From Corynebacterium kroppenstedtii DSM 44385 (GTDB lineage: Bacteria > Actinomycetota > Actinomycetes > Mycobacteriales > Mycobacteriaceae): a stretch of 64,000 nt of DNA. The DNA lies in contig NC_012704.1 in assembly GCF_000023145.1 (NCBI RefSeq), positions 2,170,001 through 2,234,000 of the forward strand. Reading direction: 5' to 3'. Positions within the stretch are counted from its first letter, which is position 1. Each line of letters opens with the position of its first letter. Shown here piece after piece: positions 45,206-54,934 of the stretch. The position numbers were made by a program, and so were the translations under genes. Below the pieces are notes generated by a model. The model had not been told where the DNA came from and did no database searches. It worked only from the letters and a program-made list of their open reading frames with translations.

Positions 45206-45898
45206 TTAAACGCCTTGCGCTGGCTCGCTATAGACCAGATCGCTCACCTGGGCACGAACGCTCGAGGCCGTATCCGCTGCACGAACATCCGACGCCACAC
45301 CCGACGCGCCCTTTTGCGCAGGGACGTCCACCGCATCGTCGTCGTCGAAAATGAGGCTGGTCACGCTGGCCAGTGAACACTGGCGAACCGCCGGATTGTG
45401 GGCCAACGCCTTGCCCGCGTAATCGCGCTGCACCATCACGATGGGAAGCTGGTGAGACACCAGCACAGCCTCGTGACCACGCGCCTCTTCACGCGCTCGT
45501 CCCACTGCAACCCACATACGGTCGCAAATGTCCTGGTAGGGCTCGCCCCAACTGGGCTGCATCGGTTCTGTCAGGTGGTGCCACAGTTTGGGATTCCACA
45601 GCTGGGAGCGCCACCCTTTAATCCGATGCCCTTCGAGCTCATTTCCGGCTTCGATGAGGTCATCGTCGATCGCGATGTCCACACCGGTCACTTTCTGGAA
45701 GGGCTCGGCGGTTTCCTGGGCGCGCACCAATGGCGATGCTTTCACCACTGTCACATCGTGATCCGTGAAAGCGCGAGCACACATCGACGCCATGACGCGT
45801 CCACGGTCGCTCAAGTGATAGCCGGGTAGGCGGCCATACAGAATGCGATCCGGGTTGAAGACCTCGCCATGACGGACGAGGTGGACAATCGTGGACAC
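45206..45898 (-). CDS. Histidine phosphatase family protein (phosphoglycerate mutase-like)
   Basis: 230 residues. Catalytic histidine motif IVHLVRHGEVFNPDRILYGR (RHG) and second His in AVLVSHQLPIVMVQRDY. The substrate is not known; this gene sits between hemL and the resA-type gene in many Corynebacterium genomes. The start is GTG at 45898 with GGAGGG upstream, 4 nt after the hemL stop, so it is translationally linked to hemL. An upstream frame of 21 codons is rejected because it runs into hemL. Confidence 0.88.
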   Translation of the reverse strand: MSTIVHLVRHGEVFNPDRILYGRLPGYHLSDRGRVMASMCARAFTDHDVTVVKASPLVRAQETAEPFQKVTGVDIAIDDDLIEAGNELEGHRIKGWRSQLWNPKLWHHLTEPMQPSWGEPYQDICDRMWVAVGRAREEARGHEAVLVSHQLPIVMVQRDYAGKALAHNPAVRQCSLASVTSLIFDDDDAVDVPAQKGASGVASDVRAADTASSVRAQVSDLVYSEPAQGV

Positions 45899-45902
45899 GT
45901 AC

Positions 45903-47195
45903 TTAGCCCTCCTTGGTGGCCGCTGCGGCCGCCTTCGCGGCAGGACGCAATGCAGATTCAATGCGAGAGAAATCTTCGTCGGTCAACGCCGTAGATACAA
46001 ACCAGGTCTCAAATGGCGACGGCGCCGTGTACACACCGTTGTCCAACAGCTCGTGGAAGAACGGGGCGTAACGGAACGTATCCGCGGCTTGCATATCCGC
46101 GAAATTATGCCCCTCACCCTCGGCAAAGCGCACCGACAGGAACGTCGACGCGCGCTGGATGTGGTGGGCAACGCCCTCACGTTCCAGAGCCTCGTGCAGC
46201 AGGTTTTCCAACCGGTCGGCATTCGCGCGGATCGTCTCGTAACACTTCTCATCTGTCAGGCGTAACGACGCTAACCCGGCGGCCATCGCCACGGGGTTAC
46301 CCGAGAGCGTCCCCGCCTGGTACACGGGTCCCTCCGGCGCAAGGTAGGACATGATGTCGCGTCGGCCACCGAATGCGGCAGCCGGCAGACCACCCGACAC
46401 AACTTTGCCGAAGGTGACGAGGTCGCCCGCCACGCCATCGACGCCGTACCAGCCCTCATGCGAGGTGCGGAAACCCGTCATGACCTCGTCGAGAATAAGA
46501 AGAGCGCCATACTCGTGGGCGATGTCCTTGAGCCCGGCGTTGAACCCCTCGTGGGGTGCGACGGTCCCCATATTCCCCGCGGCGGCTTCGGCGATCACAC
46601 AGGCAATGTCGTCGGGGTGCTTCTCGAACACGTCACGAACCGCGTCGAGATCGTTGTATGGCACCACAATCGTGTCGCTCTGGGTCACACCTGGCGAATC
46701 CGGCAAACCGAAGGTCGCCACACCACTGCCCGCCGAAACCAGGAGAGAATCGACGTGCCCGTGGTAGCACCCCGCGAACTTCACGACCGTCGACCGGCCG
46801 GTGAAACCGCGTGCCAACCGGACCGCGGACATGGTGGCCTCGGTACCGGAGTTCACCATCCGCACTTCGTCCACCGCGGTGCGACCAATAATCTCCTTGG
46901 CCAGGCTGTTTTCCGCAGCAGTGGGCGCTCCGAACGACAGGCCCTTCGTCGCTGCTTCCTGGACGGCCTCCACAATCGCGGGATGGGCGTTGCCGTGCAG
47001 CATCGGCCCCCAGGATGACACCAAATCCACGTACTCGTTTCCATCGACATCGCGCAGGTGGCTGCCCTTCGCGGAGTCAATGAACAGCGGCGTGCCCCCC
47101 ACCGAGCCGAATGCGCGCACCGGGGAATTCACACCACCCGGGATCAATTCACGAGCTTGTGAGAACAAATCACTACTACGAGTCATAGTTTTCAT
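45903..47195 (-). CDS. hemL: Glutamate-1-semialdehyde 2,1-aminomutase (HemL part)
   Basis: 430 residues from the internal ATG at 47195 ([11 protein letters not shown]), which has GGAG 9 nt upstream; the ATG at 47186 is a second choice. PLP enzyme making 5-aminolevulinate. Seen: [59 protein letters not shown], the PLP Lys in [20 protein letters not shown] and [17 protein letters not shown]. The frame is open further upstream into an RNase HI domain (see the joined ORF). Confidence 0.93.
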   Translation of the reverse strand: MKTMTRSSDLFSQARELIPGGVNSPVRAFGSVGGTPLFIDSAKGSHLRDVDGNEYVDLVSSWGPMLHGNAHPAIVEAVQEAATKGLSFGAPTAAENSLAKEIIGRTAVDEVRMVNSGTEATMSAVRLARGFTGRSTVVKFAGCYHGHVDSLLVSAGSGVATFGLPDSPGVTQSDTIVVPYNDLDAVRDVFEKHPDDIACVIAEAAAGNMGTVAPHEGFNAGLKDIAHEYGALLILDEVMTGFRTSHEGWYGVDGVAGDLVTFGKVVSGGLPAAAFGGRRDIMSYLAPEGPVYQAGTLSGNPVAMAAGLASLRLTDEKCYETIRANADRLENLLHEALEREGVAHHIQRASTFLSVRFAEGEGHNFADMQAADTFRYAPFFHELLDNGVYTAPSPFETWFVSTALTDEDFSRIESALRPAAKAAAAATKEG

Positions 47196-47744
47196 GGTAG
47201 GGAACTCCGCTGCTAACTGCCCACACTCGTCCGCGGGCGACGCCGACTCACGCGAATACCCCGGCCCCCGGTTTGGTTCTTGCCGACGCTTATACGCCAT
47301 TGCTGCCGCATTCGCGCGACTATCAGCAGCCTCGTTGAGCTCATGGCCGGCGTGCCCCTTGACCCACCGGAATGTCACCGCAGCACCGCTCTTCCGACGA
47401 CGCGTGAGCAGTTCGTCGATCTCCTTGATCTGCTCCACGTTCAGAACGGGTTTCCCGTTCGACTTCTTCCAGCCTTTTTTCTTCCACCCATGGACCCACT
47501 TTGTTACCGAGTTAATGACGTATTGGGAGTCGCAGAAAACCTCCAAGTCCTCCAGACGACCATTACTATCGCACACCTGTTCGGTAACGCGCAACAATTG
47601 ACGGACGGCCTCAAGCTCGCCCTTGTTATTCGTCCCCCGTGACCATCCCCCAGCAGCCCAATGGGCATCGTCAATGTACCAAGCCCACCCCGAAGGACCT
47701 GGATTTCCAATCGCTGATCCGTCAACCGCAGCCGTAATTGTCAT
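45903..47744 (-). CDS. rnhA: Joined open frame: RNase HI domain plus HemL
   Basis: 613 residues if read as one protein. Residues about 1-152 (from the ATG at 47744) are a complete type I RNase [21 protein letters not shown] (catalytic Asp), [13 protein letters not shown] (Glu), [20 protein letters not shown] (Asp), [20 protein letters not shown] (His and Asp). A linker of about 30 residues (Arg/Glu/Pro/Ser-rich) leads without a stop codon into HemL. Either a fusion protein is made, or rnhA has lost its stop and hemL also starts inside. RNase HI removes RNA from RNA-DNA hybrids; no link to heme synthesis is known. A sequencing error is unlikely but cannot be excluded. Confidence 0.75.
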   Translation of the reverse strand: MTITAAVDGSAIGNPGPSGWAWYIDDAHWAAGGWSRGTNNKGELEAVRQLLRVTEQVCDSNGRLEDLEVFCDSQYVINSVTKWVHGWKKKGWKKSNGKPVLNVEQIKEIDELLTRRRKSGAAVTFRWVKGHAGHELNEAADSRANAAAMAYKRRQEPNRGPGYSRESASPADECGQLAAEFPTMKTMTRSSDLFSQARELIPGGVNSPVRAFGSVGGTPLFIDSAKGSHLRDVDGNEYVDLVSSWGPMLHGNAHPAIVEAVQEAATKGLSFGAPTAAENSLAKEIIGRTAVDEVRMVNSGTEATMSAVRLARGFTGRSTVVKFAGCYHGHVDSLLVSAGSGVATFGLPDSPGVTQSDTIVVPYNDLDAVRDVFEKHPDDIACVIAEAAAGNMGTVAPHEGFNAGLKDIAHEYGALLILDEVMTGFRTSHEGWYGVDGVAGDLVTFGKVVSGGLPAAAFGGRRDIMSYLAPEGPVYQAGTLSGNPVAMAAGLASLRLTDEKCYETIRANADRLENLLHEALEREGVAHHIQRASTFLSVRFAEGEGHNFADMQAADTFRYAPFFHELLDNGVYTAPSPFETWFVSTALTDEDFSRIESALRPAAKAAAAATKEG

Positions 47745-47847
47745 GACGCTCAGTGTAAACGGCACCTAGGACATGAACCCATAAGTGCCGTTAACCACGG
47801 CCAACACGCCGTTACTCACTGCCGACGCCCCACGCGCCAACCCCGCT

Positions 47848-50499
47848 CTACGCCCGCCGCAACGTCAACGTCCGCATCTCAATCACGGTCGAGCCCAGCA
47901 GCATCAACAGCGTCGACACCAAGGGGTTAATGATCGACAACGCGCCGCCCACCAGCGCGAACGTGTTATACGCCCGCGAGAAGTTCATGTTGCCCTTGCC
48001 CACGCGCCGGACTTTCGTCGCCAAGTTCACGGCATCAGGCACAGCGCGTACTTCGTCGCGAAGAATAACGACCGACGCATCAACCGTGTCCAGGCAATCG
48101 GCAGCACCAACGAGGATTCCGACGTCGGCCACTGCCAGGTACTTCATCAAGTCGCGGTCACCAACGAGGGCGACGCTGTAACCCTCGCGGTGCATGGACC
48201 GCACGGCCGCCCCTTTACGCGATGGCGCGATCCCGGCCAGAACCAGGCTCATGCCCAAACTGTCCGCGGACTTCTTGGCCACCGGGTACGTATCGCGGGA
48301 GAGCATTCCCGTCTCGATGCCCATATCTTCCAGCTGCTCAATGGCCTCGGCCGCGTCGTCCTTGGTCGCATCGATCACGGTGATCACGCCGCGGTTCTTG
48401 TTCTTCCAAGAGACCACCAAGGGGGTCCCGCCGGAGATCGCCGCCATCGCCAGGCGATCATCTTTCAACTCGGACAGATCGCGGGGCCTCCATAGCGCAG
48501 CTTTCACGGAACTCATCTCGCCGCGGATCGGAATATCCACGGTGCCAATAAATGACCCGTTGTCGGTGATCTGCTCGCCCGTCACCTCGATCCAGTGGGG
48601 GACGCTGCTACCGCCGGCTCCCAGGTCACGCGATTCACGGGCGGCTTTCACCAGCGCACGCGACACACCATGCTCACTCTCCATGGCCAGAGCACCCGCC
48701 ACGCGGAGGATCAGGTCGGCGTTCTCCCCTTCCGCCGCGGTCACGCTCTCCACTTTCATGTTTCCGGTGGTCAGCGTGCCCACGCGGTTGAAGAGCAGCA
48801 TGTCGCACTCGCCCAGATCCCACATCACTTGCTCGTCACGGAACAAGATGCCGCGGCTGATCGCGCGCGCCAGCCCCAACCGCGAGGCCAGCGTCGTCGA
48901 GATAGCCAGGGACACCGGCCCCACACCGGTGAGCACCGCCAAACTTGCCGCCAGCGCACCGGCCGCGTCCTTCATGATGAGGAACCAGTTCAGGAAGCAC
49001 ATCACGGCCAGCACGATCGCCCACGGCACAAGGAGCGACGCCGACCGGGTCGCCGTGCGCGTCGCCATGTGCTCGGCGTAGTCACATTCCTCAACCCAGC
49101 GGTGCATGGCCGCCAGACGCGTCGTGTGCCCGGACCGATCAACACGGATCTTCAAAGTATCCCCCATATTGCGCCCACCAGCGTAAATATGGGAATTCAC
49201 CTTGACGACGGTCCGGTTACTGTGCCCAGACACCGGCCCCGGACTAATTAACGACGACCCACCGACGACAACTCCATCGACGGGAATGATGTCCCCCGGC
49301 GCGACGAGAATGTCCTCGCCAGGGTGGAGTTCCGCGGCGCTGACGGACTGTTTCCGTGGCCCGTCGGCAGTTCGACGAATGACGGTGACCATCATCCCCG
49401 AGTCCACGTTATGCGTGGACAGTAGCTCCATGCTGTGCAGGCGGTTGCGTCGTGACAGGAGCCGCCCCAGGAGAACCAGGGTGGTCGCTCCGCAGGCGAC
49501 GTCGAAAAAGACTTGCGGTTGGTGCTGAAAGACCAGCCATTTGGGTGGCGACGTCCAGTCACCCTGTGGCCGCATAAAAACGACGGTGGCCACGGACCAC
49601 ACGTAGGCCACGGCGACGGCCAGCGAGGTTGCGGAGTCGAGCGCGGCCATTTTGCGACGGAGACCGCCGACAGCTGCCCGATGGAAGGGCCACGCACAGT
49701 AGGACACGACGGGCAGGGCCAAGCCAGCCGACACCCACTGCCAGTACGGGAACTGCAGCCGCGGGAACAGGGCGATCGCCACCACGGGAACAGACAACGC
49801 CACCGCCACGATGAGCCGCAGCTTCGTGATCAAAGCGCGCGCTGTGAACAACGCCTCCATGTTGTCGGGCTTCTTCACACGGAAAGGGTGCCGGGACAGA
49901 AACGACTCGTTGTGCCGACGATGCCGGCGTCGTTTCCGCTCTTTCCTCTCCTGCTCAGCCTCGGATTCGATGACCTGCCGGTACACGGACCCCAGCTTCT
50001 TGACGGCACTCACGCCGCTGGCCTGGAGGACCGAAATGATGTGATCCACCGACATCGAGCTCGGTGCCGAGACCCACGCCGTCGACGGTTTCCCATAAAC
50101 AATGCGTGCGGTCACGCCCTCGACATCGGACAGCATCTTTTCGATATCGCCCGCGTGGACAGCGTCCTCAAGCCCGTCCAACTCCAGGGTGAACGAGTGG
50201 TATGACTTTTCTTCGTCCTCATCATTCAGCAGACCGGTGTGGCGACGCTCAACGCCCAGATCGCGGGCAGCATCGACGGCCGCCTTGATAGCGGTTTCAG
50301 ACTTCTCCAGGGACTCCGGGTCGGCGGGAAGGAGCGAACCATCCGCGGCACGTCGATTATTACGGGGCGAGTACTTCCCCGAGTAGGAACCATAGGGGCG
50401 ACGGTGCCGTGGGAAATCTGTCGGTGGCTCGCCCGATGCAGGCTTCTTGGGTGAGCTATCTGGCGTGTGGTCGTCGACAGCCGATTTTTTTACTGCCAT
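47848..50499 (-). CDS. P-type ATPase homologue with degenerate catalytic motifs
   Basis: 883 residues. It has the layout of a P1B-type pump: N-terminal 110 residues disordered, an HMA-like domain (about 98-175, no CxxC), helices from about 220, an actuator-like part (VAPGDIIPVDGVVVGG), a large cytoplasmic domain and two C-terminal helices. But the phosphorylation motif DKTGT reads FNRVGTLTTG (Asp to Asn), the actuator TGES is absent (SLISPGPVSGHSNR), the ion motif CPC reads GVGPVS, HP reads HG (SEHGVSRAL) and GDGxND reads VGDRDLMKYLAV. It therefore cannot be phosphorylated in the usual way. It lies in the heme cluster, overlapping the upstream gene by 10 nt. Start ATG at 50499. Confidence 0.9.
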   Translation of the reverse strand: MAVKKSAVDDHTPDSSPKKPASGEPPTDFPRHRRPYGSYSGKYSPRNNRRAADGSLLPADPESLEKSETAIKAAVDAARDLGVERRHTGLLNDEDEEKSYHSFTLELDGLEDAVHAGDIEKMLSDVEGVTARIVYGKPSTAWVSAPSSMSVDHIISVLQASGVSAVKKLGSVYRQVIESEAEQERKERKRRRHRRHNESFLSRHPFRVKKPDNMEALFTARALITKLRLIVAVALSVPVVAIALFPRLQFPYWQWVSAGLALPVVSYCAWPFHRAAVGGLRRKMAALDSATSLAVAVAYVWSVATVVFMRPQGDWTSPPKWLVFQHQPQVFFDVACGATTLVLLGRLLSRRNRLHSMELLSTHNVDSGMMVTVIRRTADGPRKQSVSAAELHPGEDILVAPGDIIPVDGVVVGGSSLISPGPVSGHSNRTVVKVNSHIYAGGRNMGDTLKIRVDRSGHTTRLAAMHRWVEECDYAEHMATRTATRSASLLVPWAIVLAVMCFLNWFLIMKDAAGALAASLAVLTGVGPVSLAISTTLASRLGLARAISRGILFRDEQVMWDLGECDMLLFNRVGTLTTGNMKVESVTAAEGENADLILRVAGALAMESEHGVSRALVKAARESRDLGAGGSSVPHWIEVTGEQITDNGSFIGTVDIPIRGEMSSVKAALWRPRDLSELKDDRLAMAAISGGTPLVVSWKNKNRGVITVIDATKDDAAEAIEQLEDMGIETGMLSRDTYPVAKKSADSLGMSLVLAGIAPSRKGAAVRSMHREGYSVALVGDRDLMKYLAVADVGILVGAADCLDTVDASVVILRDEVRAVPDAVNLATKVRRVGKGNMNFSRAYNTFALVGGALSIINPLVSTLLMLLGSTVIEMRTLTLRRA

Positions 50500-50945
50500 A
50501 GCGAGCGAACTCCGAAATACGATCGTGCGGACGGCTGGACCATACACATCACAGCGATGGCCAGAAGAACAGCAATGAGGGCAAGGACAAACCCGCCGAC
50601 GTGGATAACGAAAGCCATGATATTAAGAGCAATTCCGCCGGCCGTCAATGCGATCAGAACGACCCGGGCACGTCGGTTACCTGCCGACATGGGGGCGACG
50701 GCGAAACCGATGGCGCACCCCAGAAGAACATTGGCAATGCCGACTATCCGCATATTCCGTTCCCACGCGTGAATGAAGTCAGAGTCCTCATGGCCGGTGT
50801 AGTGGGCGCTAGCTAAAATCAGGCCGGCCAGAACCATCAGCACCGCAGCGATAACAAACACCCACCGGGCCGTTGTGACCATAGGTGGGCGTGGTTGACC
50901 TCCTGAGGGGGAGGTGGGCTCACTATCGGTGCTGGACATCGGCAT
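50490..50945 (-). CDS. Four-helix membrane protein of the heme cluster
   Basis: 151 residues, four hydrophobic helices (about 27-47, 70-85, 93-112, 116-137). No Cys or His cluster beyond scattered residues (HYTGHED, IHAWERN, VIHVGG). Not assigned to a function; homologues stand at this place in corynebacterial heme clusters. AAGG lies 7 nt before the ATG at 50945. Its stop lies inside the start of the P-type ATPase homologue, so the two are translationally coupled. Confidence 0.8.
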   Translation of the reverse strand: MPMSSTDSEPTSPSGGQPRPPMVTTARWVFVIAAVLMVLAGLILASAHYTGHEDSDFIHAWERNMRIVGIANVLLGCAIGFAVAPMSAGNRRARVVLIALTAGGIALNIMAFVIHVGGFVLALIAVLLAIAVMCMVQPSARSYFGVRSLWQ

Positions 50946-51037
50946 ACTTGTACCTTACGTGCCGACACCGTCTCTGTACTATTTTCGGGCCTTACTTCCG
51001 GGCGTTCCTGTCGTTACTTCCGGGCGCTCCTGCCGCC

Positions 51038-51967
51038 CTAGTTCCCGTCGCCCGAGCTACCGGAGTCGTCCTTGGGGGACGTTCCGCGCAAATAATCGGA
51101 CGCTGGCGGCCGGGTAGAAAACCAAATCCCCACCGCCGACAACACAGCCGACACAATGCCTAGCGATCCTGTTGCCCATACGAACATATTGGACCCGACG
51201 TCCGGCACCGCGAAGGCGCCGCTCACGCCGTTCACAATTAGGTAGGCGGACCCCAGGACCAAGAGGAACCGCGTCCACTTCTTCCCCTTCACGAATTGCT
51301 TGATCAGGAGAACCGCGACCAAGCTGGCCACAATGTAGAACACGGCAATCATCACCCCACTGACCGAGGCGATGGCCGAATTGCTGACATCTTCCGTGGA
51401 CATGCCATACATATCTTTAGCCTGTTTGATGGCGGTATCCAGTATCGACGGGTTCGCAATGACCTCGATCCCGGTCAGCACACCGAGAATCGCCTGCAGG
51501 AGTGCGGTCCACATCCACGCTGTCCGCGCATCCTTCACATCTTGAGGCGGCTCGGGCTGCTTTTTCTTGTCGACATTATTGTTCGACGACGGCGACCCGG
51601 TCACGGCCTGCGGTGGCATCCCGTACCCACGGTTCGCGTCATCCGGGGTGTATCCGCCGGCCGCGTTATCGGGGCCGTACCCACGGTTGGAGTCTCCTGG
51701 GTTTTGTGCTCCTCCCGGGGCCGGGGCACCTCCAGGGAGTGGATCGCCACTGACACCTGGTTCTCCCGGGGCCGGTTCACCTAAGCCCGACGACCCCGAC
51801 TGGCCGGGTGTCGACGGCGGAGCGGGGTTCGGCTGCCCCGGCGTCGAGCCCGAACCCGGCGTCGGACCCGAACCAGGTGCAGGCCCGGATCCCGGCGCGG
51901 GCGACGCGCCAGGGGTGGTTGCCATCCGCAGCGTCGGGGACAGATGTGTGTGCTCAGGTGAAGCCAT
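51038..51967 (-). CDS. Membrane protein with Pro/Gly-rich N-terminal tail
   Basis: 309 residues. About 1-145 is low complexity with repeated APGSGP-type units and PDNAAGGYTPDDANRGYG. Then four helices (about 153-170, 205-225, 236-253, 262-282) and a charged end. The tail is probably disordered on the cytoplasmic side. Function unknown; a homologue stands at this position in related heme clusters. GGAGGAATTT lies just before the ATG at 51967, which decides the start over a longer frame. Confidence 0.82.
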   Translation of the reverse strand: MASPEHTHLSPTLRMATTPGASPAPGSGPAPGSGPTPGSGSTPGQPNPAPPSTPGQSGSSGLGEPAPGEPGVSGDPLPGGAPAPGGAQNPGDSNRGYGPDNAAGGYTPDDANRGYGMPPQAVTGSPSSNNNVDKKKQPEPPQDVKDARTAWMWTALLQAILGVLTGIEVIANPSILDTAIKQAKDMYGMSTEDVSNSAIASVSGVMIAVFYIVASLVAVLLIKQFVKGKKWTRFLLVLGSAYLIVNGVSGAFAVPDVGSNMFVWATGSLGIVSAVLSAVGIWFSTRPPASDYLRGTSPKDDSGSSGDGN

Positions 51968-52041
51968 AAATTCCTCCAATATGGGGCGGCAAACTACCGC
52001 AGCGGAGCATGGGGTGACGGTGTGCACGCAAACCGCGTGAC

Positions 52042-53091
52042 TTAGTTGTCCTTCAACCAGTGGGCTACTTCAGTGGCATAGTACGTGAAGATCATGTCCG
52101 CGCCGGCCCGTCGGATAGAGGTCAACGATTCCAGCACGATGCGTCGCCTATCAATCCACCCCTTCTGCGCGGCAGCCTCAATCATGGAGTACTCACCGCT
52201 GACCTGGTACGCAGCTACGGGAACGGGCGAAAAGTCCGCAACCTCGCGAACCACATCCAAGTACGCCATGGCCGGCTTGACCATCACCATGTCCGCACCT
52301 TCGTCGATATCCAGCTGCACCTCAAGCAACGATTCACGCCGGTTCGCGGGATCCTGCTGGTAGGCCTTCCGATCGCCCTGCAACGAGCATCCCACGGCAT
52401 CGCGGAACGGCCCGAAGAACGCCGACGCATACTTCGCCGAGTACGCCATGATCGACACATCCTCATAACCAGCGTCGTCGAGGCCACGTCGGATTTCCGC
52501 GACCTGCCCGTCCATCATTCCGGACGGGCTGACAATGTGCGCCCCCGCCTTGGCCTGCGATACCGCCATTTTCACATAGAGCGGCACGGTCTTGTCATTA
52601 TTAACGACGACGGTCCCGTGCTTGTCTTCCGTCAGCACACCGCAGTGGCCGTGATCGGTGAATTCGTCCAGGCAGGTATCGGCCATGACCAGGATGCTGT
52701 CACCGAATTCCTTACGCACCGCGGCAATCCCGCGGTTGAGGATGCCATTGGGGTTCCAGGCCTCGGACCCTTGGGCGTCTTTCTCCTCCTCGAGGGGGAT
52801 GCCGAACAGGTCAACGCACCGCACGCCGGCGTCGCGGGCCTCGCGAACGGCGTCGATAAGAGAGGACACGGTGTGCTGATACTGCCCCGGCATGGAGGGG
52901 ATTTCTTCCGGCTGGTCGATGCCGTGGCGGACAAATAACACCTGGATCAGGTTGGCCGGATCTAAACGAGTCTCTGCAACGAAATCCCGCATCGTCGCCG
53001 ACGTCCGCAAACGGCGGGGGCGACGTTGGAGACCTAAGCTATCGCGGGATGGGCGGTTCGTGCTCTGAGAGGATTCGTTAGTTTGTGACAT
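52042..53091 (-). CDS. hemB: Delta-aminolevulinic acid dehydratase (porphobilinogen synthase)
   Basis: 349 residues. Condenses two ALA molecules. Seen: [20 protein letters not shown], the metal loop [18 protein letters not shown] (Cys..Cys with an Asp in the middle), [20 protein letters not shown] with a catalytic Lys, and [14 protein letters not shown] with the Schiff-base Lys. The ATG at 53091 is chosen over a start 10 codons upstream. Follows cysG/hemD by 35 nt on the same strand. Confidence 0.95.
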   Translation of the reverse strand: MSQTNESSQSTNRPSRDSLGLQRRPRRLRTSATMRDFVAETRLDPANLIQVLFVRHGIDQPEEIPSMPGQYQHTVSSLIDAVREARDAGVRCVDLFGIPLEEEKDAQGSEAWNPNGILNRGIAAVRKEFGDSILVMADTCLDEFTDHGHCGVLTEDKHGTVVVNNDKTVPLYVKMAVSQAKAGAHIVSPSGMMDGQVAEIRRGLDDAGYEDVSIMAYSAKYASAFFGPFRDAVGCSLQGDRKAYQQDPANRRESLLEVQLDIDEGADMVMVKPAMAYLDVVREVADFSPVPVAAYQVSGEYSMIEAAAQKGWIDRRRIVLESLTSIRRAGADMIFTYYATEVAHWLKDN

Positions 53092-53126
53092 GCGCCCCAG
53101 GGTACTACGTGGTCCCGACACGCTAC

Positions 53127-54785
53127 TTACGAGGACTTTTTCTTCTTCCGCACTTTCCTAGGAGGCGGCAATTGCCCCGCCGCACGCAAACCTGCCACAT
53201 GTTCCGCGAGCGCGTCCACGAGTTCGGGAACCCCGGCTTCTTCCGGCACGACGTCAACACGCAAACCACATTCTTTCGCGGTCGCTGCGGCCATCGGGCC
53301 TATGCAGGCAATAATCGTGCGCTGGTGGGGTTTCCCGGCAATGCCAACAAGGTTCTTCACTGTCGACGACGACGTGAAGCACACTGCGTCGAACCCGCCT
53401 GACTTAATCATGTGGCGGATATCGGCGCTGGGTGGGGCCGCACGAACGGTGCGGTAGGCCACAACATCGTCCACGTCCCAGCCTAAATCAATGAGGCCGT
53501 CGACCAGAACGTCGGTGGCGATATCCGCGCGGGGAAGGAAAACCCTGTTCACGGGGTCAATATCGGCATCATAGGGCGGGAAAACATCCACGAGTCCCGA
53601 CGCGGAACGCGCATTGGCCGGGGGCATGAGCTCAGGATTAATGCCCAGGTCCGTCACAGCCTTGGCCGTTTTCTTTCCGACGGTCGCGATGCTCACGCCG
53701 GCGAAAGCGCGGGCGTCCAGGCCGATCGCGGTCAGTTTCTCCCACACGGCTTTCACCGCGTTCACGGAGGTGAAGACGATCCACTGGTAGCGCCCGTCAA
53801 CCAAGCCTTTGATGGCGCGTTCCATTTGCGCTGGGCTGCGCGGGGGCTCCACAGAGATCGTCGGCACTTCCAACGGGATCGCACCGTGTTGAGCCAAGCG
53901 GGTGCTCATCGGCCCTGCCTGCGACTTCGCTCGGGGCACCAGCACCGACCAGCCGTACAGAGCCCGGTTTTCCCACCACGAATATTTGTTGCGCGCACCG
54001 ACCTCGACGCCAATGGTGACCACCAAATGACCTGGCAGATCGCCCTCGCACGATGTCAACGTGCCCAAGGTGACGTCGTAGGTTTTCTGCAAACGAGTAG
54101 TGCCATTCACCGTGACGGTGGCCGGCGTACTTTCGGGCAGACCACGGTCCACCAGCCGGGACTCAATGACAGGGAGGTCCTGGGCCTCCGCCTGGAGAAC
54201 GAGCGGCTGGGGTGCCTGGGCCAGCCGATCCCACGTCGCGGTGTCGTCGCTACCCGTCACATCCGTTTCGGTAAAACTCGAACCAACGGCGATACCAGCG
54301 AAGGACGGAACCGTCGAGGGAACCGACATTCCCGGCACGACCTGGAAATCGGCATCATGAGCAGCAACAGCACTAATTTCCGCCAACACCGAGGTGTTAC
54401 CCAAAGGGTTGCCCGCGACCAGGCGAATAACGTCGGTCCCCGTGGCAGCCTGAGCCAACATGGCATCGGCCGTCGCCTGCGGGTCACCCTCGGGGCTGCG
54501 AATATTCGCCGCCGTCGGGGGAGGAGGGGGCGTTGGCCGTCGGCGAGACCCTTTTGCTTTCGCTTCCTCCACCATCCGAGCAAACTCTTGCTCGGCTTCC
54601 TCTATTTTCTCACGCGGGACGGGGACATCGTGCCCCACGAGGCGGCAAATAGATTCACCGACGCCGTCATCCACCCATGCGTCCGCAATAGATGTCAGAA
54701 CTTCTCGTGCGCGCACCGTTAAGAGGTCAGGGTTACCGGGGCCGGCACCGACGAACAGGATGCGCCCTGGAGTCGAGTTGGTCAT
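53127..54785 (-). CDS. Uroporphyrinogen-III methyltransferase/synthase fusion (CysG/HemD type)
   Basis: 552 residues. The N-terminal SUMT-like domain (about 8-260) has [20 protein letters not shown] and [16 protein letters not shown], but the GGDP motif reads [18 protein letters not shown] Pro-rich insert lies at about 80-100. The C-terminal HemD domain (about 270-520) has [37 protein letters not shown] and [15 protein letters not shown]. HemD closes the uroporphyrinogen III ring, and SUMT leads to siroheme. The basic end is Lys-rich. Order hemC, cysG/hemD, hemB is the genus pattern. The methylase may be weak given the altered motif. Confidence 0.9.
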   Translation of the reverse strand: MTNSTPGRILFVGAGPGNPDLLTVRAREVLTSIADAWVDDGVGESICRLVGHDVPVPREKIEEAEQEFARMVEEAKAKGSRRRPTPPPPPTAANIRSPEGDPQATADAMLAQAATGTDVIRLVAGNPLGNTSVLAEISAVAAHDADFQVVPGMSVPSTVPSFAGIAVGSSFTETDVTGSDDTATWDRLAQAPQPLVLQAEAQDLPVIESRLVDRGLPESTPATVTVNGTTRLQKTYDVTLGTLTSCEGDLPGHLVVTIGVEVGARNKYSWWENRALYGWSVLVPRAKSQAGPMSTRLAQHGAIPLEVPTISVEPPRSPAQMERAIKGLVDGRYQWIVFTSVNAVKAVWEKLTAIGLDARAFAGVSIATVGKKTAKAVTDLGINPELMPPANARSASGLVDVFPPYDADIDPVNRVFLPRADIATDVLVDGLIDLGWDVDDVVAYRTVRAAPPSADIRHMIKSGGFDAVCFTSSSTVKNLVGIAGKPHQRTIIACIGPMAAATAKECGLRVDVVPEEAGVPELVDALAEHVAGLRAAGQLPPPRKVRKKKKSS

Positions 54786-54934
54786 GGAGATCCTTTAAAG
54801 CGGGGTCGAACCGCGGCTAATTTTGACTAAAAGAGAATAAATCCTACTACGTGCTCAATCCAAAACGACGACACCCTCCGACATCACAGACAGGGGCTAG
54901 TACCCGGCCGACGGAGGGCCCCACACCGGTGCAC
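54786..54934. other. Gap between hemC and cysG/hemD
   Basis: 148 bp. Inverted CCCTCCG (54874-54880) and CGGAGGG (54912-54918) arms with a 31-nt loop could form a hairpin on the minus strand after hemC, followed by a short T run. A weak terminator or attenuator is possible. Confidence 0.3.

Noticed and set aside
47196..47744. A separate rnhA gene ending before hemL
   Set aside because: No stop codon exists in the frame before hemL, so it is reported as a joined frame.
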